From Synaphobranchus kaupii (lineage: Eukaryota > Chordata > Actinopteri > Anguilliformes > Synaphobranchidae), in NCBI GenBank assembly GCA_029718625.1, contig CM056376.1, positions 93,019,945 through 93,083,944 of the forward strand: DNA of 64,000 nucleotides. Reading direction: 5' to 3'. Position numbers and translations under genes: made by a program. Positions 1-9,921 of this stretch are shown piece after piece; the first letter of the stretch is position 1; every line of letters starts with the position of its first letter. The notes beneath the pieces are model-generated. The model was not told the origin of the DNA. It worked only from the letters and a program-made list of their open reading frames with translations, and searched no databases.

Positions 1-279
1 AGGACGGGAGAGTCGAACCACTCTGTGTAAAGTCTTCTCCAGCACATCCCAAATAATTTCAATGGGGTTAAGGTCAGGACTCTTGTAGCCAATTCATGTG
101 TGAAAATGATTCCTCATGCTCCCTGGTCATTCAGGTACTCAGCTGACTTCATTTTATTGCTGCATAACATTGCTGAGCCTAGACCTGACCAATTGAAGCA
201 ACCCAAGATCATAACACTGCCTCCAGAGGCTTGTACAGTGGGCAGGTGCAACGGTGACTTTTTTTTTGGCCAGGCAATG
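1..279 (-). mobile_element. Tc1-like DNA transposon, 3' part, cut by window edge
   Basis: Homologous over its length to the element at 53563-54085. It shares the transposase C-terminal segment (minus strand, the stretch around ctccagcacatccca) and the right end, which finishes in ggccaggcaatg followed by TA. The terminal inverted repeat of this family begins cactgcctggccaaaa. The left end lies outside the window. The copy lacks most of the transposase and carries substitutions, so it is a dead, internally deleted copy. Confidence 0.85.
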
Positions 280-301
280 TATGATGACCTGTAGGCACAT
301 T

Positions 302-1120
302 GGGCCTCATTTAGCATTATGTAAAATATTGTAAAAATGAGCGTATATTTGGGCGTACCAACTTGCATACGGAAATCTCATCTCACGTGTGATTCATCAA
401 ACTTGTGTAAATCACTGACCTGAGCATAAAGGCCCGTCCACACCAAGAACGATAACTATAACGATAACGATGTGAGCATCCACACCTATGAACGATATCG
501 TTTGTCACTGTCGTTGTCGTTATGATGTGGTCATCCACTTGAGTTAGAACGATTTTTTAAATGATATATTTATAGTTATCGTTCTTGGTGTGGATGGGCC
601 TTAAATGTGTATAAATCAGACTTGATCGTATATTAGGAAGCGTGTGCACATCATTATGAATTACCATACTCACGCGTCCATTTACTACCATATTTTGCAG
701 GGCCACCTCCTTTAAAACGTACATACCAACGCATTTTTCTCCAGTATTATAGGCCATGGCAGGCAACAGGAAAGCAAAGAGGAAGAATTCTTCTGTGAGG
801 GTAAAATCTAAATACTTATGAATGAACATGAAAATAAACGTGTGCTTATTGGGAGCGTTAGTATTGTTGTGCAGCCTAGCTCAAAAGCTGCTATGTGGCA
901 GAGGCTAACCAGGGCTAAAATGCTTCCTATGAATTGCAAACTACAGCTGAGATAAAAAAGAAAATTACCATTACAAAAAGGTTATGCCGGTACAGGTGGA
1001 GGAAAGGGCATCCCGGACCTCTCACCTGCAGAAGAAAGGATGTGGGTATCACTGGGAAAGTGGCCGTGGAAGGAGCGATAGAAGACGGCGACTGTGACTT
1101 GATTCGTCAGGAATTCAAGT
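302..1120 (+). mobile_element. Degenerate PIF/Harbinger transposon with Myb/SANT-like remnant
   Basis: The left edge reads gggcctcatttag, resembling fish Harbinger termini. From about 757 a frame starting MAGNRKAKRKNSS runs to a stop. A later frame (about 820-950) reads RVLIGSVSIVVQPSSKAA then MWQRLTRAKMLP. A third frame at about 975-1070 reads AGTGGGKGIPDLSPAEER. This order of trihelix-like segment followed by a Gly-rich 'TGGG.G..DLSPAEE' motif is typical of the Myb/SANT-like accessory protein encoded by PIF/Harbinger elements. Several stops and frame changes show it is a pseudogene. The right terminus was not found, so the 3' limit is approximate. A separate MITE at 430-601 is inserted in it. 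Confidence 0.6.
430..601. mobile_element. 172-bp palindromic MITE, 3-bp TAA duplication (Harbinger-like)
   Basis: Terminal inverted repeats begin aggcccgtccacaccaagaa on the left; the right end is the reverse complement with one change (ttcttggtgtggatgggcct). Both sides are flanked by TAA (427-429 and 602-604). The repeats extend about 35 bp and the centre is rich in cgtt/aacg units. No coding capacity. TIR and duplication length fit a non-autonomous PIF/Harbinger element; superfamily is inferred. Confidence 0.8.
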
Positions 1121-1411
1121 TCCTCTCACACCAGGTTGCGATGTTTGCTCAGTCTTCTAGGTTAATTAAAGCTAGATCAGATTTTTTTTTTAAATAGAAA
1201 AAGGTTACATTTTTGCATCTTGCATACAACATGACTGGTGATGCGTATTTATTTTCTTATGACTGTCTCCAATAAATCCTTATATAGAGGCTATTTCCTG
1301 ATTTCATAATTATGCTTATGCTTCATTCCATTTAGGCTGCATGTGATGAGAAACTAATAGCGGTGTCAAATTAGAAATCAACTTAGGCTATTCAAATATT
1401 ATTTTTGCCAA
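1121..1411. other. Unassigned AT-rich spacer
   Basis: No coding frame, inverted repeat or tandem repeat was recognised. It may hold the decayed 3' part of the preceding Harbinger element. Confidence 0.4.
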
Positions 1412-2101
1412 TGTCAGACAAGGCCAGTGGGTGGGATAGGGGTGGAAGGTTGTTTGGGACAGCTTGGATCGGCTCTGTCAGGTCGAGTAAGATCAGCTCA
1501 TTGGTGTGTTCCTCTGCACATATTTTCTTTTCATAGTGATAAACATCGCCCATTTTCTGTCCTCTGATTTTTTGGTATGGGTGGGGTGCTAGAGGAGGAT
1601 GTGAAAAAGAGGTATGTTGCAGAAATATGTGTTTTTTTGTCAAGCGTTGTATCAGTACTGTGCTGAGACTGACAGAAATTGAACAAGAGAAAACAAGCCT
1701 TTTGTCAAAACATTCCCCAGAGCGCTGCTAGTGAAGCCACTGACTTACATCTCTATACATCAGTGGTGGCCAACCCTGGTCCTAGAGAGCCGCAGGGTCT
1801 GCTGGTTTTTGTTTTCAATACGACAACTAGGCTACTTAGGCCAAAAGAAACCAGGTGAGGTGAGTTAACTGCGTAAGCGACTGCTTTAATTGATTAGTTA
1901 AGTGGCAAGTGACAACAAAAACCAGCAGACCCTGCGGCTCTCCAGGACCAGGGTTTCCTACCCCTGATGTATAGAGATGTAAGTCAGTGGCTTCACTAGC
2001 GATGTTTATCAGTATCAAAAGGAAATATGTTCAGAGGAACACACCAATGAGCTGATCTTACTCTACCTGTCAGCCGATCCGACCCACTGGCCTTGTCTGA
2101 C
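1412..2101. repeat. Long interrupted palindrome (~690 bp) with a hAT MITE at its apex
   Basis: The left arm is in two blocks, 1412-1549 and 1737-1760. The right arm 1967-2101 is their reverse complement at roughly 90% identity; for example aagatcagctcattggtgtg on the left pairs with cacaccaatgagctgatctt on the right. The 187 bases at 1550-1736 have no counterpart in the right arm, so they are either an insertion on the left or a deletion on the right. The apex is the hAT-type MITE at 1761-1966. The bases touching it are ctatacat on the left and atgtatag on the right, an inverted pair rather than a direct duplication. Confidence 0.85.
1761..1966. mobile_element. hAT-type MITE (206 bp) at palindrome apex
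   Basis: The termini are cagtggtggccaaccctggt on the left and, on the right, the imperfect inverse ending ctacccctg. Inverted repeats run for about 55 bp, including the shared block accagcagaccctgcggctc. CAGTGG termini are typical of hAT elements. No 8-bp direct duplication is present. Confidence 0.75.
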
Positions 2102-2679
2102 AGGCTACATTGCAATACTCACTAAGCATTTCCTGTTCACTGTTTCCATTTACGCTGTTTACACCTTCCTTTCACTGTCTGCCACACAGCCACCTGGGAC
2201 AGAACAAAAAATCCAAGCTAATGCAGAACAAAAATGACAAAACCATCAGAAGGAACCCCCCCCCCCCCCTCGCTTTCTCTCTCTCACTCACTCTCCCTCA
2301 CTCTCTGTCTCTCTAAACATACAACATTAGAGGATTTCGCCCAGCTTCAACAAAGAATTTTTCGTATGAATATGTGGAGCGCAATAAAAGTAGGCTAGGT
2401 TCAGACAGGGTCGCCTCAGGACTAAATTAAGCTTTTTCTGTTGCAGTAGCAGATCTCTAGTTCCCCAGCAGGATGGAGACTGATTTCAACCCATACGGTT
2501 TGCCAATATAAAATACGGGTTTTCCACCTTTTCGAAGGTATAGTCTACGGGCGTACATATAAGGTTATGATACGAGAAATCTAGTCTAATAAGTTTTTTT
2601 TCTCTCAAAACTTTTCCAACATAATTAATTTAATCACAGCAATCACATTTTCTTTCTCCCTCTCTCTGCTATTCTCTAG
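2102..2679. other. Spacer with C-run and CT-rich low-complexity tract
   Basis: A run of C at about 2257-2270 is followed by a CT-rich tract to about 2314. The rest is unassigned. The pyrimidine-rich stretch at about 2648-2679 ends in ctctag directly before the exon-like block at 2680. Confidence 0.5.
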
Positions 2680-2773
2680 ATTTCTGAGGCCGTGGGAAAA
2701 GCAAGTAGTGGAGGACCATGATCTAGAAATGCACTTTATGACAACGAACGACAAAGACGCAGTAGTCCAAAAG
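2680..2773 (+). other. Candidate internal or 5'-UTR exon (weak)
   Basis: A strong pyrimidine tract and attctctag precede it, and a gtacct donor follows. Only one frame is open throughout, beginning after one base (FLRPWEKQVVEDHD...). No family is recognised. The splice-site pair could be chance, or this could be a non-coding 5' exon of the gene suggested by 3674-3811. Confidence 0.25.
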
Positions 2774-3673
2774 GTACCTAACAACGATCTAACGTTAGTT
2801 AACCTAGCAAACAGTTAAATGGTTATGATGAATGGACGATGTTCATGTTTATGCAATTTTGACCAAAATTAGATAATGTTCTGTGACTCAATTTAGCGAA
2901 GTTACAAGTTTCATTGTAAATCAATGGCAACATCATGGCAACAACTGTTAGGCTACTAGAAATCCAAATTTATCCAAATTAAGATGAGAGCTAAGTTTAT
3001 AACCATACATTAATGCTAATGTAGCTTAATTAGGCTATCAAAGCTGTTATGTAGGTTAGTAAGACAGCAAAACTGAATTAAAAGTGACACAAGCTCATGC
3101 AACACAACTCATGCATAATTTAGGAAATTGTGGTATCTATCTATGTATTTCTCCTGCACTTGGTTGTAAATGTGTGGGGTCAGTCATGTGGGGTGTCTCA
3201 GTGACTGTTTAACTGAATTTGTATGTACACAGTCATTATTATGTGAAAAATTAAATACAGAAATATAATATTAAATAAACTTGAATCTGACCAATAACTG
3301 TGGTGGCCAGTGATTTTAATAGATAGATAATGTTCTATACGGTTTTTGGTGAATTTATACGGTTTTGCAGGTGTGAACATATGGGCAGCTCTCTCCAGAG
3401 GTTGACATCTATGGACTGCTTAAGCCATAGCTAGCCGGCAGCTTGCTTCATTAATGTACACAAGCATCTCTGACTGTGAGTTGTGTATTAGGTTTGTGCC
3501 CAAAATGTCTTTCTCTGAACAACTGTATTTTATATGTTCTAAAATCCTATAGAGCACACACGCACAAACACAAACACGCAAGCACATATATGCTGGCTAG
3601 CATTTTTCTAAACATTGTCACCCTACAAATTGTGAGATGTCATTGACTTTATTCTGTTGTTCTTTTCTTACAG
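2774..3673. other. Unassigned AT-rich stretch (putative intron)
   Basis: No transposon or coding frame recognised. If the flanking exon-like blocks are real this is a 900-bp intron with gt and ag ends. Confidence 0.3.
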
Positions 3674-3811
3674 ATAAATTATTGTAATAAACAAGCTATG
3701 TCAACTCTAACCCCTCACCCACCACCCAGCCTCTGAACCCAGCTGTCACCATGCTGATCAGAGGACCAATTAATCATACCAACAACCGGCTCATTATCAA
3801 GTTCCCCTCAG
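3674..3811 (+). other. Candidate exon with start codon (weak)
   Basis: Preceded by a good acceptor (ttcttttcttacag) and followed by a donor (cag/gtgact). An ATG at 3751 sits in a favourable context (gtcaccATGc). It opens a 20-codon frame, MLIRGPINHTNNRLIIKFPS, that runs into the donor with one base over; reading on into the intron gives a stop after two codons. The frame joined from 2680-2773 meets a stop before this ATG, so the upstream block would have to be 5' UTR. No homologue is recognised and no later exon was found in the window. Confidence 0.25.
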
Positions 3812-5185
3812 GTGACTGAAGACAATGTGCAGGAAAGGTTTTACTGCCTGTGTTCGGCCTTGGGAAAAAAACCATGTTTCTTCTTTCATATAAATTATGT
3901 ATTTTCATATTTATAAATAGGCCTACACAGGAGAGGTGCAGCTGCTATCATTCAGTAGAGAAAACAAATTTTTACTGTAGGTTCAAGTCCTTGTTAGGGA
4001 TCCTGTAAAATTCTAATTAAATTTTGATATTAGAACCTGCTGTCCAAAATAGGTAGGATAGGTTGTGGTCAAAGGTCAAAACAGATGAGAACGTTAGCCT
4101 CCTTCCTTAGTTTTGAACAGCAACTAGCTACTAACAGGCTTATATTTTATCATGACAACATTAGGCCCAAAATGGCCCACCGTCCTCCACACCCAGCAAA
4201 CGGAAAAACAAGCACCCCTTAACACCAGTATGTACACAAAGATGCAGGTGCAACAAGTCAACCTGGCAACCTGTGCTTCAAGCAAAAGCAGTTAGGGATG
4301 TGTTGTTATGAAATGTAATCTCCATATGAGACACTAGATGGGGTAAAAAGCTATATATATAGCCTATAATACGAAAGCTACTTCATGAAAAAACATAACA
4401 TAAAAACAATTTAGTAGTTAACACTTCATTTAGCTACACGTTTTTTCAAGTTGATTTCAAGGGAGACATGTTAAAGATGAATTCTCATGAATTTACGATG
4501 TTCAGTTTCAATAAAGAATGAACGCCAACTTACCAGACACATTTATGAAACTTACTCATGATTTCATGAATCCAAAGTCACAAACTCATAAATCAACCGG
4601 CTAAAACCTAAAATAGTCCAAAAAACTAACTATGGACATTCCTTTGCCTAAACTGCACTGAGAATCACACCTTGACACAGTTTGTTTATTAAAACAGTAA
4701 CAAAATGTGCGCCTAACTTAGCAGCCAATTAACTTCACCTCACAGATGCACCAAAAAAATTATAAAGGGTAGTCCTACTGCTAGGGTAGCTACTGCAGAC
4801 TCCGATGCCTCATCCATGATGTGATTTCATCTGAGGACCATTCACTACTACTGCAGTGCTGAGGGAAAAGAATCCAGGCAGGAAGGCCTCACTGCACGCA
4901 TTGATTTTACCGGACCTCATTTCACACCAAATAGCCAGAGAGCGCAGCCAATGTTACAAAGTTGAGAGAGCTGTACGGACATATGCAGTATATGCCAACG
5001 TTATTGTCCACGCTACCTCATTACTTGGTTAAAAAATAACTTAACTACTTGAAAACTCAAGTAGGGGTGGAAGCCTCTATTTTTTGTGTAGCAATCAAAA
5101 ACTGGGTTTGCCTATGACACCCAGGACACTGCGAGCCAGAGTTGTTAGCCTGACCCAGACAGGACCTATGTGACATTCTCTTTAA
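3812..5185. other. Unassigned spacer
   Basis: AT-rich, without long frames or clear inverted repeats. ggttcaagtcc at 3981 resembles a pol III B box but has no tRNA fold around it. Confidence 0.3.
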
Positions 5186-5698
5186 ACGAGATGTGAAGCA
5201 CTCTGTAATATGACTGGTTCATTTGGAGAAAAAACAAAATGGAGAACCCAAGGAAGGTCCTTTTATATTGCCCCAGGATGCTCAAATGAGTATTACTGAA
5301 CAAAATGTATGAACTGCCTTTACTACTGCCGGCTGGCTGCTCTGTAGCGATCATTTCATTATTAAGTCCGATTACGTGGAGGAGGGGGTCTTTGAGGAAT
5401 GCAGAAGATTTGTTCTTCCCCACGATTCATCGTTGAGCTCATTGAAAGTCAGCAGTCTAGTAGTAGGAATAGCTAGCTTGAGCATCTGAGACAAACCAAC
5501 CTAGTGATGTCATAACTTAGCTTGTTCCAAGATGGCGGTGGCCTAGTGCTAGCAGCTGCAAAAATAAGCTAACTAGTTGGTTTTTTTTGTTTTTTTTAAA
5601 AATACGGGTCATTCTCAGATTTGAATGCAGGGCCATATCTTATCTAAGGTAAAAGGCAAATGAACCAGAGTCATATTACCAAGTGCTTCACGTCCCCT
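5186..5698 (+). mobile_element. TTAA-flanked DNA transposon (513 bp) with THAP-like remnant, Kolobok-like
   Basis: Flanked by TTAA at 5182-5185 and 5699-5702. Inverted ends are about 45 bp: acgagatgtgaagcactctg on the left pairs with the right end ccaagtgcttcacgtcccct. Internally on the plus strand, broken frames read APGCSNEYY and, further on, GWLLCSDHFIIKSDYVEEG followed by RRFVLP. This matches the layout of a C2CH THAP domain (an early Cys pair, then CSDHF near the end, then a Lys/Pro motif). THAP domains are known in Kolobok and P-element transposases; TTAA duplication favours Kolobok. The frame is broken and most of the transposase is missing. Confidence 0.6.
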
Positions 5699-5702
5699 TT
5701 AA

Positions 5703-8205
5703 AGAATAAAACTCAGGATGGCGCAAGGCTTTAGAGAACCAATCTGTGCAAGTATTGGAGATGCCATACAGTGATGTTGGCCTTTGAGCCTGGGAAATCA
5801 TAATGATTGCAAAAACACAGGGAAACGCACAAATCAATTGCCTGTGAAGGTTTTAATGTAGTGCCCATATCTCTGAATCTTTATCAACAACACCACCCAT
5901 AAAACTGACATGCCATAAACCCTGCTGTCAAAGGCAATTGAGACTATCTGTCACAACAAGCACTTATTTCATGGGCTTGGCTACTCTGTTCTAAATGAAG
6001 ATTGCTTGTTCATTTATAACCACGGTAGATTTAAAAAAACGTAATGTTAAATTATAATTAGCTGCAGCAGGCATCAGTCAAGAACAGTCATAGGAGGAAA
6101 ATAATACAAGAATTATTTTTTTTATTGTCATGGAAGTTGCAGTTGAAGGAACAATCATTTTCAATCGATTTTACATGATCATCCCCTCAGAGAAGCCGTA
6201 GTCCCGAGACTTCCTTCATCTCCATAGTGCCAGGGTTAAAAAAAAAAAAAGAAATCTGTTAAATAAATGTCCTCACCCTCTCATGATTGTAAATGATCTG
6301 GACCCATTTATTTCATTTGTCAAAAGCAAAGTCGGGCGGTGAGCTCCAAACTCAACCTCCCTGGCCTCGGATGAACGTGTGCTCAAAAATGTACAACAGA
6401 AATGGATCTCTCAATCCTGCTCAACTGAGAGCATATTAAAAACCTTTGCTTTTTGTGGTGGGGGGTTATTGTTCACTGAGCCATTAAATATTTCTTGTGG
6501 AGTAATAGTAAATGATCCTTAAAATGTTAACCAAGGTCACTTGTCTCTCTCATTCTCTCCCTCAATCTTTCTGTCTCTAAAAAATCTCTCTGTAATCTCT
6601 CCCCGTTACATTTCTTTCCCTAAAGTGAGAGTGAGAGTGTGAGAGAAATCTAATTTTTCATCTCTATTCCATAATTCACACACCATGGCTGATCGGTGGG
6701 GGAGAAGATGAGGTCTTCCACTGTTTAAAATTATGGCATTGGCAAAGCACAGATCATTGGGCTTATAGACATGCTCTGTACAAAAAAGTCAATTTACACC
6801 TCTTTAAGGAGAATTTACCCATATTACATTTTTAATATGTTGTATATACGTATGTACTTCTTTACATAAATGACTTTATTTTAAACAATACCGTTCCACT
6901 GTATGAAACCTTGTTTTAAGTTATACATATTCTGAAAGGGACCTACAAGAATAGTATGTATTTCAGATTTGGATTTTTGGTCTTGGTTAGCATAGTTAAT
7001 TTGCATTAGTGCTTTGATACTGTGGAACCAGTCAGCTTTAGGGGAAGATTGAGAACATGAAATAAGGCTGCCATTACAGACTTTTAGATGTTGCATTTAT
7101 TCATGTAAAAATGTATTCACTATGGAATTAATTTGTTGCTCTCCCCCTAGGCTGAAGATACATATGTATGTTTTGGTGCAGACTGACATCTGCTAAGCCA
7201 AAGTAATACACCACCTTAACAAAGTGATACTCCATATTTAAGTCATTTAAAGTATACAGTAAGGTGTCTCTCTTTGTGATGTATAACATCTTATTATGGG
7301 CACCTAACCTTCAACGCTAGAGCATGGATTTGTTCCATGATGTGGACTTTGTTTCTCCCATGGCGCCTCCTGTCACTTCAGTACCTCTGCTGCCTCTCTG
7401 TAAGGCCTAGAGCTGATGAAAGAGAAGCACAATGATTCAAAATAACAGTGATGTGCTCCTTAAAACTTTATTCTGTCTCTTAAGTGTTCACTTTTGCATA
7501 TTTTAAAGCACAGATGTTTGAATGTAACTCTTCTGAAGACTAAATTTGGTTATTGATGTGTCAATGAAGGAAAACAACATACCACCTAGAGTATATCTTA
7601 TGAAATATAAAAGGAAATTAGATTTTCAGCGTATTCTGAAAAGAAGATAAAACTAGTAGCTGTACATTTGAAAGTTAAATCCATAGTTTAGGCATTTGAA
7701 TGCCACTCCACAGAAATGAGGGTGTGTCCTTCTCATTGTCCAAGGCCTGCCCCTACCTGATAAAAATGTCACAAATACATCAGTATTTTATCGTTATACT
7801 AATCTACGGAAATGTTTCGGAATCAGCCTATGTGAGATGCAATGAACTAGCAATAGAATGTAGGCTGTCACAGTATAGCTACAGTATATGAGGTGAATTA
7901 GTGCTCTGTATTTTCAGACATTGGGCACATCGGGATTCTGGAATAACAGTAAATTGTTATGTTTGCGTATACTCCGAGATGTGTACTTTGATCTAAAGTT
8001 GCTGATTACAGATGAATTAGTGTCTCAATGTGACCCACAATGTCAGGTACATGTTTATACTGTACATGCAACAGGAGTGAGGACGCACCCCCAATTCTTT
8101 CCTCGCAAGTATTGTGTTTCCTTTGATTATATGGAATATTAAAAATGATGTGAATAAACACACAGAGCAGAATAAAGGAATCAATTAATAGCCAAATTAA
8201 AAAGG
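5703..8205. other. Unassigned spacer, 2.5 kb
   Basis: AT-rich with short homopolymers (A-run at about 6239-6250; CT-rich stretch 6543-6605). No coding frame with recognisable similarity, no paired inverted repeats and no tandem array seen. Confidence 0.35.
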
Positions 8206-8530
8206 TATGTGTTGTGGGAGAGTGTTCCACAGTTTTGGTGCATAACAGCAGAAGACACTCTCACCACTTTTTTGTTTTTAACCACAGCTATTGTGGACAA
8301 TCTAAGCGCTCAAGTTGGTACATAAAATGGCTGGCAATCTTGAATATTAAAAGGTACTAAACCATTAATAGTTGTATAGACAAGTAACAAGACTTTAAAA
8401 TCAGTTCTAAAAGAAAACAGGGAGCCCATGCAAAGCAATGAGGACGGGTGTAATATGTTCTCTTTTCCTGGTGTTCTTTAAAATTCTAGCAGGAGCGTTC
8501 TAAATAACTTGGAGTTTATGAATAGCCTTT
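8206..8530 (-). mobile_element. L2/CR1-type LINE, reverse transcriptase C-terminal fragment
   Basis: Read on the minus strand in pieces: TRKREHITPVLIALHGLPV, then a decayed stretch, then FCCYAPKLWNTLPQ. This is the region after the reverse transcriptase core in L2/CR1-group LINEs ('HITPVL..LHWLPV', then 'KLWN.LP'). Stops and substitutions are frequent. It is older and distinct from the L2 copy at 20581-23030. Confidence 0.65.
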
Positions 8531-9505
8531 TTAATGAACAAAACTTTTGCATTGTTTTCTTTAAAAAAAATTATGCTTGGCATGTATGTTTGTTCTGTTT
8601 CGGGGTAACGATCTGTGTAGGACTCGCAGAACACTGGTCATTCCTGTCACTAAGTTTCCTGATTGGCTGATATTTTACTGGAGGCGGCAGGTTAACCTGG
8701 TGGTGACCATGTGATCATTTGGGGGGTATGTGTGTGTTTGGAAAAGGGGGGGGTTGTTGAAGTCACCGCGCGCCCTCCCAAATTCCTCTCTAGCCTAAAT
8801 TATAGTTCAGTGATTATGCTGAACTATTATGCTGATTATGCATGCGAGCCTATTTATTCATCAGTCCTCCAGGTTTGACAGAGTGGGGCAACGATTAGAG
8901 AGCACCACTCAAGACACTGAAAGAACCGGTACAAGGGAAAAGAAAAAACCAGCAGAAGAACAGATTGAAATTGCCATTTGTCCAAAAAGCAATGAGTGTG
9001 CATTCAGTCCTGCTTGTGTAACTCTTGATTCTTTCTCCAACGTATTCCCAAATTGAAAAATTGGTTTGAGTATATTTTGGTCCAGTAAGAGCACCGGTAA
9101 TGGAAAAGAGCTGAGTGACTCGTCCGTCCTTCACTGCGGAACCCTCTCCAATTTAAGTGTTGTCATGGCAATAATTAAGTCCCAATCTACGAAGAGACAG
9201 CCCTGTATTAAACAGTTACATCATGGCTATGTGATGTAATATAGCAATGAAAGCAAAAAACAAGTATATTCATCAAACTCTTTGTCATCCCTGTCCTCTG
9301 TGACTTGTTGACCAGAGCAGCCGTGGGATCATTCCATGTTTTCCCCTTTGTTTGTAATAAATACCATGTGTGACGCACCCAGTCCCCCTCCAAAACATCC
9401 TCCCTGATTCTGGACGCCTTAAATCCCACAAAAGCCAAGATACAGCATCCTCTTAATGTGAGTACCTACGACTCCTTTGGAGTGGAGACGTCACTGAAGC
9501 CATTT
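8531..9505. other. Unassigned spacer
   Basis: Contains short G-runs (about 8719-8755) and unique-looking sequence. No gene or repeat recognised. Confidence 0.35.
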
Positions 9506-9509
9506 TTAA

Positions 9510-9917
9510 AGCTGTAATTTCATGTAAAAAAAATTCATTTTGATGGCATTTTTGTAGTGATATCCATTTTATGTATTTTCGTTCTGTAATTGCTCTTCTA
9601 TTTTCCATTGGTGCCATCAGGTATGGCAATCCCACCAAGTATTCAAATGTGATGACGCACGCACAATATTGTTGATCGTCTCTAAGCAGTCTTCTTTCTC
9701 AAAAATACGCTACCGCTGGATTATCTTCTGAGAAAATGAAACCCTTGATGCGCTCCTAGTGCTACTCCCCCAAGCAAACCATGTTGCTTTGTTTGGGGTT
9801 GTAGCCTTGTTTCAAATGGAACTCTGGGATTTGCAGTATGAAAATTAACTGTTGTGACCACCAGTCACCACAGATGTCGCCAAATCCACCAATACTGAAA
9901 AATCACAGATTACCGCT
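9510..9917. mobile_element. TTAA-flanked MITE (408 bp)
   Basis: TTAA at 9506-9509 and 9918-9921. The left end agctgtaattt and the inverse of the right end (agcggtaatct) match at 9 of 11 positions. No coding capacity. Its right TTAA is also the left boundary of the next element. Confidence 0.55.
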
Positions 9918-9921
9918 TTAA

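Noticed and set aside
3978..3992. B-box-like ggttcaagtcc
   Set aside because: No A box or cloverleaf could be placed around it.
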